In this document: positions 1 to 8,970 of the stretch, piece by piece
Layout of the letters: each line of letters opens with the position of its first letter
Position numbering within the stretch: position 1 is the first letter of the stretch
DNA from: CAYJDR01 sp964368965
GTDB taxonomy: Bacteria > Chrysiogenota > Deferribacteres > Deferribacterales > Mucispirillaceae
DNA length: 38,247 nucleotides
Direction of reading: 5' to 3'
NCBI GenBank assembly: GCA_964368965.1
Contig: CAYJDR010000024.1
Span: forward strand, 1-38,247
Translations under genes and position numbers: made by a program
Notes under the pieces: generated by a model
Database searches by the model: none
Told to the model about the DNA's origin: nothing
The model's input: the letters and a program-made list of their open reading frames with translations, nothing else

Positions 1-2
1 GA

Positions 3-2582
3 GACACCGTTAAAGAATTCCAAGAAGAAGGGCGCAAGCTCATGCAAGAAGGCAATGCCAACGGAGCCATTGTATTTTTCAAAAATGCTTTGGACAAAGA
101 CTCCAAGAGTTTTGAACTTCGTTACGACCTTGCTAAAGCCTATATCTTAGCCCAAAAATACCCTCAAGCTGAAGCTGAGCTGGAAAAGTGCCTCCTGCAG
201 CAACCTAATAATGCTCAACTTCTACTGACCGCAGCCAATTTCTACACTGACACACGTAAGCCAGAAAAAGCTTTAGAGTATTTAAAAGAAATTGAAAGTG
301 AACAAAAAGCCACTGTGGCAACCCGTAAACTTTCAGCTCTTAACTATAGATTTTTGCAAAAACATGCAGAAGCTGAGCAAGCGTATAAAGATGCCATCGC
401 CCTAGCACCACAAGATAAAGATGCAAGGCTTGGTCTTGCTAATATTTATCTTGGTACGAACCGCAGAAGTGAAGGCATACAAATAATCGATACACTTTTG
501 CAAGAAGACCCAGATAATATAGAAGCCATTACCTTGCGCGCTAATATCGCCAAGGCTATGCGAGATAATATCCTAGCAGAAACATTATTTCGTAAGCTTA
601 TGGTTCTGCAACCCAAAAGCGCTTCACCTTCCTTTGAGCTTGGCACGCTTATGATTGCTCAAGACAAATTAAAAGAAGCTGAAGTTGTGCTCGAAAGTAT
701 GCGTAAAAGCTTTAAACCCAACGCAGAAGAACATATGCTGGCTGGCATGATTGCCTATGAAAATAAGCAAATTGAGCAAGCAAACACATTTTTCCAACAG
801 TCTGTAGAATCCAGACCTTCCGTAGACGGTTTCTATCGTCTGGCCATTACTTTGCACCAACTCAAGAACTCTGAGTCTGCACTTAGCAATTTGCGCCGTA
901 TATTAGATGTCATTCCCACCCACGGACCAGCTCTCATGCTCACAGGGCAAATACTCTTTGACCAAAAGCGTTATGAAGAGTCCGAACGTGAAATAAAGCG
1001 CTTTGTTAGTTTGTATAGCAACAGTGCCCAAGGCTTTTACCTCTTGGGGACCATTCAAAACACCATGGGAAAAAAAGATGAAGCTTTAATTTCTTTTGAT
1101 AAAGCTTTGGAAATCAACCCCAAGCTGTCGCAAGCAACCACCACTCGTGCCAACATTTTGCTCAGTCAAAACCACGAGCAGGAAGCCATTCTTGAGTTAG
1201 AAAAAGGCGTTCAAGCCAGCTCAGATAGCGTGGCGGCTCGCACGGCCCTTTTTAACTATTATATGTCACAAAACGATTATGCCAAAGCCTCCGAAGTGGT
1301 TGAGGCAGGCCTCAAGGAGCAACCAGACCACCCTCTTTTGCTCACATTAAAGGCTGGCGTGCTTTTATCACAAAAACGAAATGATGAAGCCATGCTCAAC
1401 CTACAAAAAGCGTATGAACTGCATCCTACTTTTATGCCTGCCACGCAATTGCTTTTGAATTTATATATGATTCAAAACAAAAACCAAGAAGCTTTGGATG
1501 TTTGTGATGCATATTTGGAAAAAAACCCAGAAAATGTTACTTTTCTTGTGACCAGCTCTGTTTTACTAGACAACCTCAAACGCGAAGAAGAGGCCACACA
1601 AAGACTGGAAAAAGCCAATGCGCTTAATTCTCCGCGTGCCCTCTCATCTTTGGTTCGCCGCGCCCTGCAAGCCAAGGACGTTGCCAAAGCAGAAAAATAT
1701 ATCACGGATAAATTGACAAAAAGCCCAACACCTCAACTCCGCGGCATGTTGGCAGCTTTCTATTCACAACAAAATAATATGGATAAAGCTTTAGCCGTAT
1801 ATGACACTGAAGACTTACAAAAAAGCCCTGAAGGCCTGTTAGGTAAGTTCCGCGTCTATGCCACAGCAAAAAAATACACTGAAGCCATCGCACAAGCTGA
1901 AGCCATCATAGTTCTTGATGCTCAAGCTGCTGGCGGCTATATTCTTAAAGCCATGGCTCTAGAGCAAAGTGGCAACTTTGATGCTGCTTTTACCACTTTG
2001 GAAGATGCTTATAAAAAAACACAAGCCACAGCTTTACTCATGCAGTTAGGTGAATTGTGCTTACGTAATAAGCAATACACAAAGGCTCTTTCTTACTACC
2101 ACACCGTGATTGTAAAAGAGCCCAAGAATAAGGATGCCCTTGCAGGTCAAGGATATGCTTACTTAGCGCTCAAAGAATTTGATAAATCCGTTCAGAGTTA
2201 CGAAGCAGCCATAGCATTACATCCTGAGGATGTAGTTGTTTTAAACAACTTGGCTTCAGCATTGGCTGAGGAAGGGAAAAACACCGAAAGAGCTGTGGAC
2301 TTAGCCACAAAAGCTTATGTGGATGCCCCTGAAAACATTGCAGTCATAGATACATATGCTTTTGCTCTTACAGCAAATAAACAAGTGAAAGAAGCTCTTA
2401 ATGTCATTGAAAATGGCTTAAAAGCGCATCCGAACTCAGCTATGCTATATTACAGACTTGGCGTAGCTTTATTGGCTGAAAGCAAGCGTAACGAAGGCAT
2501 TAAGGCTTTGCAAAAAGCTGTGGAGTTGGGCTCCTTTGCAGACGTAGAAAAAGCAAAGCAGCTTTTAAAAGACCTCTTATAG
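3..2582 (+). CDS. prsT: TPR-repeat protein of the PrsT type (5' end outside the window)
   Basis: The protein is almost entirely tetratricopeptide repeats, with the usual pattern of A/G at helix packing positions and P after each pair (for example LQQPNN, LEINPK, VKEPKN, IALHPE). Such arrays are scaffolds for protein-protein contacts. In exosortase loci a very long TPR lipoprotein (PrsT, family TIGR02917) sits beside the EPS genes, and the first visible residues (TVKEFQEEGRKLMQEGNANG) and the C-terminal TYAFAL...LYYRLGVALLAESKRNEG stretch resemble that family. The frame is open through to base 3 with no stop, so the Met at position 42 is probably internal; the signal peptide and lipidation Cys expected for the family must lie upstream and cannot be seen. 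The role in the periplasm or at the outer membrane is inferred. Stop codon TAG, followed by the hairpin at 2615. Confidence 0.85.
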   Translation, partial: DTVKEFQEEGRKLMQEGNANGAIVFFKNALDKDSKSFELRYDLAKAYILAQKYPQAEAELEKCLLQQPNNAQLLLTAANFYTDTRKPEKALEYLKEIESEQKATVATRKLSALNYRFLQKHAEAEQAYKDAIALAPQDKDARLGLANIYLGTNRRSEGIQIIDTLLQEDPDNIEAITLRANIAKAMRDNILAETLFRKLMVLQPKSASPSFELGTLMIAQDKLKEAEVVLESMRKSFKPNAEEHMLAGMIAYENKQIEQANTFFQQSVESRPSVDGFYRLAITLHQLKNSESALSNLRRILDVIPTHGPALMLTGQILFDQKRYEESEREIKRFVSLYSNSAQGFYLLGTIQNTMGKKDEALISFDKALEINPKLSQATTTRANILLSQNHEQEAILELEKGVQASSDSVAARTALFNYYMSQNDYAKASEVVEAGLKEQPDHPLLLTLKAGVLLSQKRNDEAMLNLQKAYELHPTFMPATQLLLNLYMIQNKNQEALDVCDAYLEKNPENVTFLVTSSVLLDNLKREEEATQRLEKANALNSPRALSSLVRRALQAKDVAKAEKYITDKLTKSPTPQLRGMLAAFYSQQNNMDKALAVYDTEDLQKSPEGLLGKFRVYATAKKYTEAIAQAEAIIVLDAQAAGGYILKAMALEQSGNFDAAFTTLEDAYKKTQATALLMQLGELCLRNKQYTKALSYYHTVIVKEPKNKDALAGQGYAYLALKEFDKSVQSYEAAIALHPEDVVVLNNLASALAEEGKNTERAVDLATKAYVDAPENIAVIDTYAFALTANKQVKEALNVIENGLKAHPNSAMLYYRLGVALLAESKRNEGIKALQKAVELGSFADVEKAKQLLKDLL

Positions 2583-2614
2583 AAACTTCATTGTCAATAT
2601 ATGTTGATGTTATT

Positions 2615-2646
2615 CATGGCAGGGCATGCATACCAGCCCTGCCATG
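2615..2646. repeat. Stem-loop after prsT (first of two related dyads)
   Basis: Perfect 11-bp arms CATGGCAGGGC (2615-2625) and GCCCTGCCATG (2636-2646) enclose a 10-base loop starting ATGCATA. A short T run follows about a dozen bases later, so it could act as a weak terminator or a 3'-end stabiliser for prsT mRNA. A second dyad with a similar arm and the same ATGCATA core follows at 2673. Confidence 0.6.
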
Positions 2647-2672
2647 ACCCACCATTAATTTTTACAAATCTT

Positions 2673-2703
2673 ATGGCACAAATGCATAACTACGCAGTGC
2701 CAT
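2673..2703. repeat. Second dyad, similar to the first
   Basis: Arms ATGGCAC (2673-2679) and GTGCCAT (2697-2703) flank a 17-base loop that again contains ATGCATA (2682-2688). Outer arms and loop core match the hairpin at 2615, with the two ATGCATA cores 56 bases apart. It lies in the 172-base gap before the sugar transferase gene, so a regulatory role (operator or 5' leader structure) is possible; this is inference. Confidence 0.45.
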
Positions 2704-2754
2704 GAACATACGTTTTAGGCGTAGTTGGATACCTACAAGCCTTAGGGGCCTTGT

Positions 2755-4155
2755 ATGGATTGGGAGAAAAAGGATATGAGTTCCACATGGATTTCACGCG
2801 CAGTAGGTAATGTTTTTTGGCTACTGATTGCCTTTGCATTTACTGCAATATTTCAAGAGATTTTTTTTGCAGCAGCACGGTTTTCTACTTCTGATACACA
2901 TTTAGTTTTAGGATTAGCCATCTTCGTTTGTGCACTTGTTTGCGATATTCTGCTTGAAAAAGAAAGTGATGCATCACTATTTACTTTCATAACTTTTTTC
3001 ATCATGACGGTATCTATAATCCTCATTATAATATCACAAATGACAAGGGATATCATCCTCACCCCAGCGCCTGTCATGACAACCTTGGTAATTTTTACCA
3101 TTTGCAAAGGTTTAAGCCGATTCTTCTCATCCGATTGGCGCTTTCCTAAGTTTATGAGCACAAGAGTTATGATTGTTGGCGACGACAAATCTTCTCAAAT
3201 TATTCATAAGCAAATCACAGAAAGCCACGGACGCTTCACACTTGAAAGCCTTGTGGACTTTAAAGACACAATGGATCCACTTGTAGAACAGTATCACGAC
3301 AGCTACACAGAACAATATACTGACAAAGCTGAAATGAGCTCAGACAAACTCTACCTTGACGCGCAAAAAGCTGGCATTCAAACTATCATTGTGTCCTTTG
3401 CTGAAAGACGTGGGCAAATGCCTGTAAGACAAATGCTCAAATGCCGTATGCTTGGCATAAACATCGTTGAAGCCAAAACCTTTTACGAATTTATTGGCCG
3501 CAAGCTCTATATAGAAAATTTAAAACCCAGTGACTTCATTTTTGCCCCTGGCTTTACCCTTTCCATGAGTAGACGCGTCATCAAGCGCGCCGCAGACATT
3601 TTTGCTGCTGTATGTGGATTAACGTTATTAGCACCACTTTTCCCCATCATTGCTCTTATTATCCATCTGGATTCGCCAGGACCAGTGTTTTTTCGCCAGG
3701 TTCGCGTAGGCCTTAATGACAGGCTTTTCCATATCATTAAGTTCCGAAGCATGCGTTCTGACGCAGAAAAAGGCACGGGGGCAGTTTGGGCCACAGAAGG
3801 TGACCCTCGCATCACACGTGTGGGATCTTTTTTGCGAAAAACACGCCTTGATGAAATCCCCCAACTTATCAATGTACTACAAGGAGATATGAGCCTTGTT
3901 GGTCCGCGCCCTGAGCGACCAGAATTCATTGGAGAGTTAAAAAAATCTATCCCCTTCTATGGCGAAAGACATAGCGTTAAACCTGGAGTAACAGGCTGGG
4001 CACAAGTTTGTTACCCTTACGGCGCATCTGTTGAAGATGCCCTTGAAAAATTGCGCTATGACCTATACTATATAAAAAATCAATCTTTATTGCTTGAGAT
4101 AGAAATTATCTTACGTACTATTTTGATTGTATTCACAAGAGATGGAGCACGCTAA
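2755..4155 (+). CDS. Undecaprenyl-phosphate sugar phosphotransferase (initiating EPS glycosyltransferase, exosortase-system type)
   Basis: Starts EPS repeat-unit synthesis by moving a sugar-1-phosphate from a nucleotide sugar onto a polyprenyl phosphate at the inner membrane. The N-terminal half has about four membrane segments (residues 15-120), then a cytosolic Rossmann-like part with a V-M-I-V-G-D-D loop near 138-144. The C-terminal bacterial sugar transferase domain (about 274-466) carries KRAADIFAA, a membrane hairpin, DSPGPVFFRQ, HIIKFRSM, TRLDEIPQL, DMSLVGPRPERPEF and KPGVTGWAQV. The C-PYGASVEDA...YDLYYIKN ending is typical of the TIGR03013-like form found in XrtA loci. The start is uncertain: ATG 2755 follows AGGGG, while ATG 2776 (residue 8) follows GGGAG at 2762-2766 with normal spacing and gives a cleaner membrane-protein N-terminus. 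An imperfect dyad (2734-2755) covers the first start. Confidence 0.92.
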   Translation: MDWEKKDMSSTWISRAVGNVFWLLIAFAFTAIFQEIFFAAARFSTSDTHLVLGLAIFVCALVCDILLEKESDASLFTFITFFIMTVSIILIIISQMTRDIILTPAPVMTTLVIFTICKGLSRFFSSDWRFPKFMSTRVMIVGDDKSSQIIHKQITESHGRFTLESLVDFKDTMDPLVEQYHDSYTEQYTDKAEMSSDKLYLDAQKAGIQTIIVSFAERRGQMPVRQMLKCRMLGINIVEAKTFYEFIGRKLYIENLKPSDFIFAPGFTLSMSRRVIKRAADIFAAVCGLTLLAPLFPIIALIIHLDSPGPVFFRQVRVGLNDRLFHIIKFRSMRSDAEKGTGAVWATEGDPRITRVGSFLRKTRLDEIPQLINVLQGDMSLVGPRPERPEFIGELKKSIPFYGERHSVKPGVTGWAQVCYPYGASVEDALEKLRYDLYYIKNQSLLLEIEIILRTILIVFTRDGAR

Positions 4156-4974
4156 ATGAAAAAAGTTACTAGCATTTTCACGGTTTTATGTGTTTTCATG
4201 GTATTACTCAGCACAGCACATGCAGCGCAAAAAGAGTATATCATAGGCAAGGGCGACGCTCTTTCCATACGAGTATGGGGAGAAGCTGAGTTAAGTGCGG
4301 AAGCTGTGGTACGTCCAGATGGGAAAATTTCTTTACCTGGAGTGGGAGAAATGCAAGCTGCTGGCGCGACCCCACGCCAATTGCAAGCACGCATAACTGC
4401 CGCCCTTAGGGAGTTGGTATTTGAACCGCTCGTGTCGGTTTCTGTGAATACCTTTCCTGCCAACAGCATCATTGTCTATGGTCCTGGCACTGTGCCAGCC
4501 GTAATCCCTTTACATGGCAAAACAACCCTCTTGCAAATTTTATCCAGCATCCGCCTAGATCACAATTCTGATTTGATGGGTGCTTATTTAGAACGCGACG
4601 GACAAAAAATTGCGTCCAATTTTCAAATGCTATTGAAAGAAGGCAAAGACAGCCAAGCCAATATGGAGCTGCTCGCTAGCGACAGGCTTTTTGTACCCAA
4701 AAGTGAAGCTCGCTTTGTGTATGTCGATGGCGCTGTTAACGGTCCAAAATCCATTCCATACACAGATAAAATGACCATATTGGAAGCCATTCACCTGGCA
4801 GGCGGTTTTACAAAATTTGCCGACCGTAATGCCACCATCATCACACGTCAAGGTGAAGGCGGAACTCAGAGAATGACTGTGCGCATGGCTGATCTTATTA
4901 GCAATGGCGACATGTCACAAAACGTTACCTTGCAGGGCGGCGACCTTATTGTTGTTGAGACAAGCTGGTTTTAA
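4156..4974 (+). CDS. Polysaccharide export protein, Wza-like (exosortase-system type)
   Basis: Periplasmic/outer-membrane export component for EPS. Residues 1-24 form a signal peptide ending AHA-A; there is no lipobox Cys, unlike classical Wza. The Poly_export domain follows (YIIGKGDALSIRVWGEAELS, then VVRPDGKISLPGVGEM), and SLBB-type beta-grasp units come after, the clearest at VDGAVNGPKSIPY...TILEAIHLAGGFTKFADRNA. At 272 residues it is short compared with Wza and lacks an obvious C-terminal amphipathic helix for an octameric outer-membrane barrel, so the separate beta-barrel encoded at 9043 may provide the pore (inference). ATG follows the sugar transferase stop directly, with GGAG about 9 bases upstream, so the two are co-translated. 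Confidence 0.9.
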   Translation: MKKVTSIFTVLCVFMVLLSTAHAAQKEYIIGKGDALSIRVWGEAELSAEAVVRPDGKISLPGVGEMQAAGATPRQLQARITAALRELVFEPLVSVSVNTFPANSIIVYGPGTVPAVIPLHGKTTLLQILSSIRLDHNSDLMGAYLERDGQKIASNFQMLLKEGKDSQANMELLASDRLFVPKSEARFVYVDGAVNGPKSIPYTDKMTILEAIHLAGGFTKFADRNATIITRQGEGGTQRMTVRMADLISNGDMSQNVTLQGGDLIVVETSWF

Positions 4975-5033
4975 CGTGGCAACGTACATGGAGCAATAAA
5001 GCTCCCCGCCTTTACTCAAAATAAATACTCAAT

Positions 5034-5068
5034 AAAGAAAAGGCCTTAACAATAAAGGCCTTTTCTTT
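5034..5068 (+). terminator. Strong intrinsic terminator after the export gene
   Basis: Perfect 14-bp stem: AAAGAAAAGGCCTT (5034-5047) and AAGGCCTTTTCTTT (5055-5068), loop of 7 bases, with a T-rich right side continuing to 5070. The A-rich left arm means it could also stop transcripts from the other strand. It separates the initiation/export genes from the chain-length/kinase genes. A smaller hairpin GGAGC/GCTCC (4990-5005) precedes it. Confidence 0.85.
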
Positions 5069-5071
5069 TTC

Positions 5072-5100
5072 TTGACAAAAAAGCATTCGCATTTTAGCGA
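5072..5100 (+). promoter_or_regulatory. Possible sigma-70 promoter for the chain-length gene
   Basis: TTGACA (5072-5077) is a perfect -35 box directly after the terminator. The best -10 at 17-base spacing is TAGCGA (5095-5100), a weak match. Position, the need for a start site after a strong terminator, and a similar TTGACAAAA layout at 8971 support it; the poor -10 lowers confidence. Confidence 0.4.
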
Positions 5101-5165
5101 GTGAAAAATTAAGCAATCCAAACTTTCACCCCTCCAAATACAGCTTTAAGGGTAGTTTCCTTATT

Positions 5166-6662
5166 ATGAATAAACATGCAATAAAAAATTCTGAGGCTCA
5201 TGCCACTTTCAACGTAGCAAAATACCTCAACCTTCTAAATAATCATATTAAGTTCATTTGCATTACTGTTATCATTATATCTTTAGTTGGTTTCGTGATA
5301 AGCTACTTAATTCCTAAAAAGTATCAAGCCACCTCCACCATTTCCATTGAAGAAAATATTGTTAACGACCTTGTGGAAGGTATCGCCATTACAAGTTCAG
5401 CTGAAGCCAAAGTGCGCCTATTGGAAGTACAGCTGCTCAGTCGCACGCTCTTAACCCAAGTGGCTTCCATTTTAGACTTAGATTTACAAGCCAATACCCC
5501 AGAAGAAAAAGAAAATCTTATCGCAAACTTACGTTCCAACACCTTCATTCGCCATGATAAATCACGTGGATTTTTCAGTGTTACTTTTAGACATGCCAAT
5601 GCCGTCATGGCGCGCGATTTCGTCAATACGCTTATCCGTATTTATGTGGAGACGAACACCTCTGAAAAACGCCAAGAATCCTTCGACGCCACCACTTTTT
5701 TAAGTGATCAGATTGAAATTTTTCAAGAGCGCATTCAGCAAGCTCAGGATAACATCGACAAATATAAAACAGAACAGGGTATTTACCTTTCACTGAATGA
5801 AGCTGCGGTGCAACAAAAAATAACCTCTGCCGATCAGCAACTGGAAGCTCTACGCATAGAAAAAAACAAACTTCTTTCAGAGCAGCATATGCAATCTGAC
5901 GCATCGCAACTTCTTGAAGAACTTAGAGTTAAAGAATCAGAATTACGTAGCGCCAAATCCATTTACACGCAAAAACACCCCATAGTACAACGCCTCACAT
6001 TGGATGTGGAAGGCTTGAAGAAAAGAGCGAAAGAAATGGAGAAAGATCCCAGCGCAGAAAGCGCCAATGCCGCCTATCAAGGTATACAAATTGAGCTTAA
6101 ATCCCTTGAAGAAACAGAAAAAGTAGTTTTAGCTGAGCGCGATAAAAATTTAAAAAATCTTGAAGCCCTACCGGCCATTCGTACAAAATTGTCTGACCTT
6201 GAGCAAGCTAAATCCAACGAGATGCTTATCTATCAAAAACTTGTGGGCCGTTTTGGACAATCGGAAGTTTCTAAACAAATGGAATTGCAAGACAAAGCTG
6301 CCAGCTTTAAAGTGATTGACGCTGCTGTAACTCCATCAAATCATGTATTCCCCCAACGCCATCTCTTCATGCTTGGGGCCATCATAGCAGGCTTTGGGCT
6401 TTCTTTCGGGCTCATTATTGCACGTAGTATTTTGCGCACAAGAATATACACAGCTGACGATTTAGCCATCTACTCCATACCTGTTTTGGCAAAGCTGCCA
6501 GTTATTATTCAGCCAGAAAAATTAAGAAAACAGCAAAGAACTGATCGCATTGCCATGCTCATAACAGCTGGAGTTATTGGTATTATTTGCCTTGCCGCTG
6601 TTGTTGAGTTCCTGGGTTTGCCATACATTGAAAGATTATTTCCAACCAATGTTATTTTTTAA
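5166..6662 (+). CDS. EPS chain-length determinant (Wzc/GumC-type, without kinase domain)
   Basis: Polysaccharide co-polymerase that sets chain length and links the inner-membrane machinery to the export protein. The Wzz domain starts with a membrane segment at about 29-49 and a beta-rich stretch (YQATSTISIEENIV). A long periplasmic coiled coil (roughly 170-370, rich in E/Q/K/L heptads) follows. TM2 is at about 399-420, preceded by the family-type proline near AAVTPSNHVFP. The C-terminus carries a short cytosolic stretch and a third hydrophobic helix (about 462-482), a known trait of exosortase-associated members (TIGR03007-like). The kinase is a separate protein encoded directly downstream. 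The RBS is not strong: AAGGG lies about 13 bases before the ATG. Confidence 0.9.
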   Translation: MNKHAIKNSEAHATFNVAKYLNLLNNHIKFICITVIIISLVGFVISYLIPKKYQATSTISIEENIVNDLVEGIAITSSAEAKVRLLEVQLLSRTLLTQVASILDLDLQANTPEEKENLIANLRSNTFIRHDKSRGFFSVTFRHANAVMARDFVNTLIRIYVETNTSEKRQESFDATTFLSDQIEIFQERIQQAQDNIDKYKTEQGIYLSLNEAAVQQKITSADQQLEALRIEKNKLLSEQHMQSDASQLLEELRVKESELRSAKSIYTQKHPIVQRLTLDVEGLKKRAKEMEKDPSAESANAAYQGIQIELKSLEETEKVVLAERDKNLKNLEALPAIRTKLSDLEQAKSNEMLIYQKLVGRFGQSEVSKQMELQDKAASFKVIDAAVTPSNHVFPQRHLFMLGAIIAGFGLSFGLIIARSILRTRIYTADDLAIYSIPVLAKLPVIIQPEKLRKQQRTDRIAMLITAGVIGIICLAAVVEFLGLPYIERLFPTNVIF

Positions 6663-6677
6663 GCTAGCGGGAAAAAT

Positions 6678-7718
6678 ATGAGTATTATTGAAAAAGCCAT
6701 GGAAAAAGCGCAAAAAGAACGCGCTCAAAGTCAAACTGAACCGACTTCTACTCCTAGCCATCGCCATCCTGCAGAACAGGACACTTCTGGCACGCCTCAA
6801 GAACCTGTACAAAACTCTTCTCACGTGCAAGAAGAGAAGAGACAGGTGGAAAACTCTGCCCAAATGAGTCCTGTGCACACAGCACAAGAAAAAACTGACA
6901 AGCATGACGAATCCCCCACTCTAAAACAAAATCAACAAGAAGCAACCCCAGCAGAAGACTGTGTGTCACCAGCGACGGCTACACAAGAGCAGCAAGATAC
7001 AGAACAAGGTGCAACACGTATAAACCCCATCCCAGAGCTCATTATGGCCACCGAGCAAGCTCTCACCTATGGTGGCTCCTATCGCCTATTAAAAGAGTGT
7101 ATCATTGCCACACGCAAAAGCCAGCCAGATAGAAATCTTTTTATGATTACCAGTGCCATGCGCAATGAAGGGAAAACCATCACGTCTTGTAACTTAGCAT
7201 GTGCTTTGGCCATGGAGTTTGATACAACAGTATTGCTTATTGACGTGGACTTACGTGCCCCCTCTTGCCACCGCGTATTGGGAGTAAAAAATCCACCCAA
7301 GGGACTTTCTGACTGCCTTTTACACAACACTCCCATTACAGATTGCCTCATACACACTGGCATTGGTAAACTTTCACTTTTATGCGCTGGCAGCATCACA
7401 GAAAAATCTGCCGAACTTGTTACATCAAAGCGCATGCAAGACTTTTTAGCCGAAGTAAAACACCGCTATCCAGATCGTATCATTATTCTTGACTCTTTAC
7501 CCTTACTCCCCTTTGCAGAAAGCCGAGCTCTTAGCCGCATGGTGGACGGTGTCATGCTTGTGGTACGTGAGAACGTTACTTACAAACGTCACGTGGAAAC
7601 AGCATTAGAACAATTACAGGATGTACCACTCATGGGTATCATATATAATGCTGCCACGGCTTACGGAGCTGAAAAAGACATCCTAAACTACACCTACTAT
7701 CAAGACAAAGAATATTAA
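6678..7718 (+). CDS. Bacterial tyrosine autokinase of the EPS system (CpsD/Wzc-kinase type)
   Basis: Cytosolic BY-kinase that phosphorylates itself on C-terminal tyrosines and works with the chain-length protein encoded just upstream. Residues 1-16 form a short conserved SIIEKAMEKAQKER helix seen in exosortase-associated members (TIGR03018-like). Residues about 17-115 are a P/Q/E/T-rich, probably disordered linker. The P-loop domain has Walker A SAMRNEGKT (159-167), Walker A' VLLIDVDLR (185-193) and Walker B IIILD (268-272). The C-terminal tyrosine cluster is small: Tyr338, 340, 341 and 346. A stem-loop follows the stop codon. Confidence 0.9.
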   Translation: MSIIEKAMEKAQKERAQSQTEPTSTPSHRHPAEQDTSGTPQEPVQNSSHVQEEKRQVENSAQMSPVHTAQEKTDKHDESPTLKQNQQEATPAEDCVSPATATQEQQDTEQGATRINPIPELIMATEQALTYGGSYRLLKECIIATRKSQPDRNLFMITSAMRNEGKTITSCNLACALAMEFDTTVLLIDVDLRAPSCHRVLGVKNPPKGLSDCLLHNTPITDCLIHTGIGKLSLLCAGSITEKSAELVTSKRMQDFLAEVKHRYPDRIIILDSLPLLPFAESRALSRMVDGVMLVVRENVTYKRHVETALEQLQDVPLMGIIYNAATAYGAEKDILNYTYYQDKEY

Positions 7719-7722
7719 AAAC

Positions 7723-7754
7723 GCATACGCATGCCATAACAAGCATGCGTATGC
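7723..7754 (+). terminator. Stem-loop between kinase and ATPase genes
   Basis: Perfect 12-bp arms GCATACGCATGC (7723-7734) and GCATGCGTATGC (7743-7754) with an 8-base loop, five bases after the kinase stop. No T run follows immediately, so it is a weak terminator at best and may instead be an mRNA stability or attenuation element. Confidence 0.5.
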
Positions 7755-7821
7755 CAGCTAAAAACAAACATCTTTTTCATGGCTCACGCGTGCGTTCCCC
7801 CCCATGGAATATGAGGACATT

Positions 7822-8892
7822 ATGTATTTATCTTACTTTTCATTGCACCAAAAACCTTTTGAATTGCTTCCTAATCCTGATTTCTTATTTTTGAGCGATG
7901 TACATAAAAAAGCACTTACCTTTTTGCAATATGGCCTCATAGAACATACTGGATTCATACTTTTTACAGGTGAAGTAGGCACAGGTAAAACCACCACCAT
8001 CAGACGCCTTCTAAGCAAAGTGTCCAGTGACCTAACTGTGGCAACCATCTTTAATACACAAGTGGACAGCGCTCAGCTTTTACGCATGATCAACGATGAC
8101 TTTGGCCTTGCGAGCAGCAGCAACGATAAAGCTGTTCTTTTACGGGATCTCAATGAATTTCTTATAGACCAATATGCCATGGGAAAACGCTGTGTACTTA
8201 TCATTGATGAAGCCCAAAACCTTGGGCTCGAACAATTAGAAGAAATACGCTTACTTTCCAATTTAGAAACAGCCCATGCCAAGCTTTTACAAATTATCCT
8301 TGTGGGACAGCCAGAACTCAGAGATAAATTGGGCAGCGCAGAGCTTATTCAGTTGCGACAACGCATTTTAGTTCATTGCCATCTTTCGCCTTTGAGCACA
8401 GAAAGCCTTACAGCCTATATTTACCATCGCCTAGAGCAATCTGGAAATCGTGATGCTCTTGAATGGCAGGATGGTACCTTTGAACGCATACATGCTGTAA
8501 CCCATGGCGTACCAAGGCTCATAAACATTTTGTGTGACTATATACTATTGGACGCATTTACCAAAAATTTACGCGCCTTGTCCTGTGAAAACCTCGAAGC
8601 CATTTTAACGCATCTAGATTTCGAGTCACAATTTTGGGCCATGGGTAAAACAAAGGAAGTAACTTCGGCAGAACCCAAAGCGCAAGAAATGCTTTCTTCT
8701 GTGCAAGAACAGGTTCGCCACGGTCAAAAATGGTCACCGCAAGACATGGATAAACTGTGCGACCGTATGCAAACATGTTTAGACATGATGCAACAAAGCC
8801 TTGTTTCTTTATCGCAAGTTATTGTACTTTTATCGCAAAACATTGCTCAGGAAACAGAAAAAAAACTCCAATCTAGAGAAAATAACACATAA
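7822..8892 (+). CDS. AAA ATPase, ExeA-like, exosortase-system associated
   Basis: P-loop ATPase of the ExeA/GspA type. The N-terminus YLSYFSLHQKPFELLPNPDF is the typical opening of this family, Walker A is GEVGTGKTT (residues 50-58) and Walker B with the DEAQNL motif starts at 124. The family member found in XrtA loci (TIGR03015) sits, as here, directly after the tyrosine kinase; its precise role in EPS export is not settled. The upstream in-frame ATG at 7804 lacks any Shine-Dalgarno sequence (C-rich upstream), while ATG 7822 follows GAGGA at 7813-7817 and gives the conserved N-terminus, so 7822 is chosen. The last about 75 residues are helical and Q/L-rich, possibly an oligomerisation or partner-binding tail. 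Confidence 0.88.
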   Translation: MYLSYFSLHQKPFELLPNPDFLFLSDVHKKALTFLQYGLIEHTGFILFTGEVGTGKTTTIRRLLSKVSSDLTVATIFNTQVDSAQLLRMINDDFGLASSSNDKAVLLRDLNEFLIDQYAMGKRCVLIIDEAQNLGLEQLEEIRLLSNLETAHAKLLQIILVGQPELRDKLGSAELIQLRQRILVHCHLSPLSTESLTAYIYHRLEQSGNRDALEWQDGTFERIHAVTHGVPRLINILCDYILLDAFTKNLRALSCENLEAILTHLDFESQFWAMGKTKEVTSAEPKAQEMLSSVQEQVRHGQKWSPQDMDKLCDRMQTCLDMMQQSLVSLSQVIVLLSQNIAQETEKKLQSRENNT

Positions 8893-8970
8893 GTCTAGAC
8901 AAAATCACCCTAAATACTGATATATTATAAAAAAATTGATGCTTTTTTGTGCTCTTTGCGGCAAAACAAC

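Noticed and set aside
2673..2690. TGGCAC in the gap before the sugar transferase as a sigma-54 promoter
   Set aside because: The GC of a would-be -12 element is only 9 bases from the -24 GG, not 12 as required.
2619..2706. A 28-residue frame (MAGHAYQPCHD...) in the gap after prsT
   Set aside because: No Shine-Dalgarno sequence, and the frame runs straight through the two hairpins; more likely non-coding.
3507..3929. 140-residue frame on the - strand within the sugar transferase gene
   Set aside because: It lies wholly opposite a gene with clear family motifs, has no recognisable domain and is a coding shadow.
7804..7821. Upstream ATG for the ExeA-like ATPase
   Set aside because: The region before it is C-rich without an RBS, whereas ATG 7822 has GAGGA and gives the conserved family N-terminus.
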